Positions 23,454 to 25,777 of a stretch of 25,777 nt of DNA are shown here, one piece after another. The stretch covers positions 1-25,777 of the forward strand of contig BQJH01000009.1 in NCBI GenBank assembly GCA_021604605.1. Direction: 5' to 3'. The position numbers and the translations under genes were made by a program. Each line of letters opens with the position of its first letter. Within the stretch, counting starts at the first letter, position 1. The stretch is from Hyphococcus sp. GTDB lineage: Bacteria; Pseudomonadota; Alphaproteobacteria; Caulobacterales; Parvularculaceae. Under the pieces are notes generated by a model. It worked only from the letters and a program-made list of their open reading frames with translations, was not told the origin of the DNA and did not search any database.

Positions 23454-25151
23454 ATGACGAATGATCTTTGCCGCATAGGCGGCGCACTTAGTATATTACT
23501 TCTTGGCGCTTGTACGTATGACGCAGCCGCGCCTGCGCGTGTTGTGGCGCCATTACCAGCGCCTGCCTTGGCGGCCGCGACTGAAATTAATACCGCGCCG
23601 GATGCTGCAGCACGTTTGAAAGCAGATGTTACATATTTAGCAGATGATGCAAGAGAAGGCCGGGAAGCCGGCACAGCAGGATATCAGGCTGGCGCCGACT
23701 ATGTTGCTGCGCGAATGCAAGCAATTGGTCTGAAGCCCGCAGGGAATAATGGCTGGTTTCAGAAAGTGCCGCTTGTCTCATCAAAGCCTGTTCTTGAAGC
23801 GTCTGCGTTTTCAATAACTAACGCCAAGGGCGAAACCATGGCGTTGACACACCTTGATGATTTTCTCGTATTTCCTGCCATCGATGAAACCGAAGTCGAT
23901 ATATCAGGAGAGGTCGTGTTTGTTGGTTATGGCATCCATGCGCCTGATCAGGGCCATGATGATTATGCCGACCTCGATGTTGAGGGTAAAATTGTCGCCA
24001 TTTTTGGTGGTGCGCCAGAAGGGTTTGATACAGAACAGCGAGCGCATTTCGGTTCACAGTCTGGCAAGCTTGACATGGCGGCGGCGCAGGGCGCTATTGG
24101 AATGATTGGCCTTTCTACTTCCACGTCAGAGAAACGTTTTCCATGGGAGCGCGTTAAAGGTTTTGCGACTTCGAAACGTATGACTTGGGTTCATCCGAAC
24201 GGTCGCCCGGATACCCCAGGCAAAGGCTTGAAAGCGTCAGTTTCGCTCAACCCTGCGATTACTGAAATGTTGTTCGACGGGTCCGGGAAAACTTTCAAAG
24301 AAGTGCGTGCCGCCATTGATGAAGACGGCGCCAGTGTTCCCGAAGGTTTTGCACTTCCCGTTTCCGTTTCAATAAAGGGCGCGCGCGTTCAGGAAATGGG
24401 ATCAAGCCCAAATGTTGTCGGTTTGCTTTCCGGCGCCGATCCCATATTGAAGGATGAGTATATTGTTCTGACGGCGCATCTTGATGGTCTGGGCATTAGC
24501 GAAAAACTGCTCGCAGAAGGCAAAGACGCCATCAGAAACGGCGCTGTCGATAATGCCTTGGGCGTTGCTTCCATGTTGGAAGCGGCGGATCGTTTGGTTA
24601 AAGATGGAGCGCCAGCGCGTAGCATTTTGTTTATTGCGCTTACAGGGGAAGAAAAAGGCCTTCTCGGTGCTGACTATTTTGCCCATTACCCAACCGTGGC
24701 GAAGTCCGGGCTGGCTGCCAATGTCAATCTTGATATGCCGTTGGCGTTTCATCCCTTTACGGATGTTGTCGCCTTTGGCGCCGAGCGCTCATCGCTTGGT
24801 CCTATAGTGAGAGAGGCCACGGCAAAAATTGGCGTGACCCTTTCTCCTGACCCCGTACCGGAGCAGGGTTTGTTCACCCGGTCTGACCATTATCGTTTTG
24901 TGGAGCAGGGTGTGCCGTCAGTATTTCTGGTGGTTGGTTTTGCCAATGGCGGTCAGGAACAATTCAATGAGTTTCTGGCCAAGCATTATCATAAACCTAG
25001 CGATGAAGTGACGTTGCCAATTTTATGGGATGATGTGGCGCGGTTTGCGGAGGTCAATTATCTCATCGCAACGGATCTCGCGAATGTACCGGAGCGTCCA
25101 AGCTGGAACGAAGGTGATTTCTTCGGCGATCTATTTGCCGGCGATAAATAA
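23454..25151 (+). CDS. M28 family metallopeptidase, lipoprotein
   Basis: A 565-residue zinc peptidase of the aminopeptidase Y type. The N-terminus is a lipoprotein signal with lipobox LLGAC (Cys20), so it is anchored in the envelope. A PA-like insert follows, VDISGEVVFVGYGIHAPD and VEGKIVAIFGG, where ligand access may be controlled. The M28 domain keeps all metal and catalytic residues: His and Asp in LTAHLDGLG, Asp in NGAVDNALGVASMLE, the Glu pair in IALTGEEKGLLGADYF, Asp in NVNLDMPL, and His in TRSDHYRF. Start: the ATG at 23454 has AGGAGG nine bases upstream and directly opens the lipoprotein signal; the longer frame from 23406 spoils it. It is divergent from the glycoside-hydrolase-like gene and ends at a strong terminator. 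Confidence 0.94.
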   Translation: MTNDLCRIGGALSILLLGACTYDAAAPARVVAPLPAPALAAATEINTAPDAAARLKADVTYLADDAREGREAGTAGYQAGADYVAARMQAIGLKPAGNNGWFQKVPLVSSKPVLEASAFSITNAKGETMALTHLDDFLVFPAIDETEVDISGEVVFVGYGIHAPDQGHDDYADLDVEGKIVAIFGGAPEGFDTEQRAHFGSQSGKLDMAAAQGAIGMIGLSTSTSEKRFPWERVKGFATSKRMTWVHPNGRPDTPGKGLKASVSLNPAITEMLFDGSGKTFKEVRAAIDEDGASVPEGFALPVSVSIKGARVQEMGSSPNVVGLLSGADPILKDEYIVLTAHLDGLGISEKLLAEGKDAIRNGAVDNALGVASMLEAADRLVKDGAPARSILFIALTGEEKGLLGADYFAHYPTVAKSGLAANVNLDMPLAFHPFTDVVAFGAERSSLGPIVREATAKIGVTLSPDPVPEQGLFTRSDHYRFVEQGVPSVFLVVGFANGGQEQFNEFLAKHYHKPSDEVTLPILWDDVARFAEVNYLIATDLANVPERPSWNEGDFFGDLFAGDK

Positions 25152-25170
25152 ACGTTCGCAGTCCGAATAA

Positions 25171-25204
25171 AAAAGGCCCGCCTAACTGGCGGGCCTTTTG
25201 TTTT
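25171..25204. terminator. Bidirectional rho-independent terminator
   Basis: AAAAGGCCCGCC pairs perfectly with GGCGGGCCTTTT over a TAACT loop and is followed by GTTTT. The same element read on the minus strand ends in a T run, so it serves both the peptidase gene and the convergent SIMPL gene. Confidence 0.92.
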
Positions 25205-25221
25205 ACTAATGGCAGACGTAT

Positions 25222-25777
25222 TTATTTGATCTCATAGACCATTGATATGCTGGCGGTGACGCTGGACTCGCCAGCTGCTAAGGGAACGGAACTATCCGCC
25301 GCCATTTCCATCCGCGCCATTTGCGGGCGAGGGGAAGGGGAACTGACATAGCCATCCTGAATTGAGATCAGGCGACCGAGGCTGACACCGGCTTCACTTG
25401 TCAGCAACTCTGCTTTTGCACGTGCGTCACGCACAGCATCCCGGCGCGCCGCATCATAAAGAGGCTGCGGTTCTGAGAACGTAAACGAAATCCCGCCAAG
25501 ACTGTTGGCGCCGGATTGAACGGCCTGATCAATGACACCGCCGGCTTTGTCGAGGTCGCGCAACCTTACGGTTACGGTGTTGGACGCCGTATATCCGATG
25601 ATCGGTGGGTTTGACCTGTTGTTTTCATAATCATATCGCGGATTAATGGAGAGACCGGATGTTTGAATATCCTTTTCCGCAACGCCAAGATCAGACAATT
25701 GCTTAATCGTTGACGACATGGAGGCCGAATTTTCCCGCAATGCGGCGGCGGCGGTCTTGCCTTGGGTCTGAACGCCG
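25222..25777 (-). CDS. SIMPL domain (DUF541) protein, 3' part, cut by window edge
   Basis: The frame is open to the right edge; about 184 residues are visible, with the true start outside. The visible part begins GVQTQGKTAAAALRENSASM and continues IKQLSDLGVAEKDIQTSGLS, INPRYDYENN, and YTASNTVTVRLRDLDKAGGV. Later parts are SGANSLGGISFTFSEPQPLY and ARRDAVRDARAKAELLTSEA. This is the SIMPL/DUF541 family, related to the periplasmic E. coli YggE, where an anti-oxidative role has been suggested. A signal peptide, if present, is outside the window. It ends 18 bases before the shared terminator. Confidence 0.93.
   Translation of the reverse strand, partial: GVQTQGKTAAAALRENSASMSSTIKQLSDLGVAEKDIQTSGLSINPRYDYENNRSNPPIIGYTASNTVTVRLRDLDKAGGVIDQAVQSGANSLGGISFTFSEPQPLYDAARRDAVRDARAKAELLTSEAGVSLGRLISIQDGYVSSPSPRPQMARMEMAADSSVPLAAGESSVTASISMVYEIK

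Overview
The window looks like a chromosomal segment of a marine-type alphaproteobacterium, perhaps of the Caulobacterales, Parvularculales or Hyphomonadaceae neighbourhood. The placement rests on gene content and order: ubiG divergent from lysC, then lysC-ptsP, ispG, prfA-prmC and a DUF4167 protein. The lineage within the class is inference. No tRNA, rRNA, insertion sequence, phage gene or CRISPR array was seen.

Layout. Positions 1-189 hold the start of ubiG (minus strand, cut by the edge). From 305 to 9225 the plus strand carries lysC, ptsP, a RodZ-like helix-turn-helix membrane protein ending in a TonB-type domain, ispG, prfA, prmC and a DUF4167 protein. An SDR oxidoreductase (9314-10132) and a small two-helix membrane protein in an AT-richer patch (10207-10575) follow. 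On the minus strand, 16315 down to 10653 carries uvrD/pcrA, a DUF5946 protein, prmA and an Xaa-Pro aminopeptidase; the first three are tightly packed. A YegP-like DUF1508 protein follows on the plus strand, ending at a bidirectional terminator that it shares with a MarR-type regulator.

The most interesting accessory part is 16879-18430. A MarR regulator with a four-cysteine C-terminal tail is divergent from a 78-residue CxxC thioredoxin-like protein, which is followed by a cytosolic TlpA/AhpC-like redoxin with CPGC and an extra C-terminal cysteine pair. The two divergent promoters appear to share one palindromic -35 hexamer, each with a 17-nt spacer. A repeated GTATCGAGT element lies over the marR -10 and over the predicted start of the redox transcript. 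A 12-bp inverted repeat able to form a long RNA stem lies between the two redox genes. Together these suggest a thiol-sensing regulon.

The second accessory part, 18488-23275 (minus strand), is a likely four-gene unit: a secreted glycoside-hydrolase-like protein, a secreted protein of unknown function, a DUF4286 protein and a secreted DUF885 protein with an unusual histidine motif. It is followed on the plus strand by an M28-family lipoprotein peptidase, a second bidirectional terminator and the 3' part of a SIMPL (DUF541) gene cut by the right edge.

No gene-free stretch exceeds 300 bases; the longest (8315-8589) is described below.
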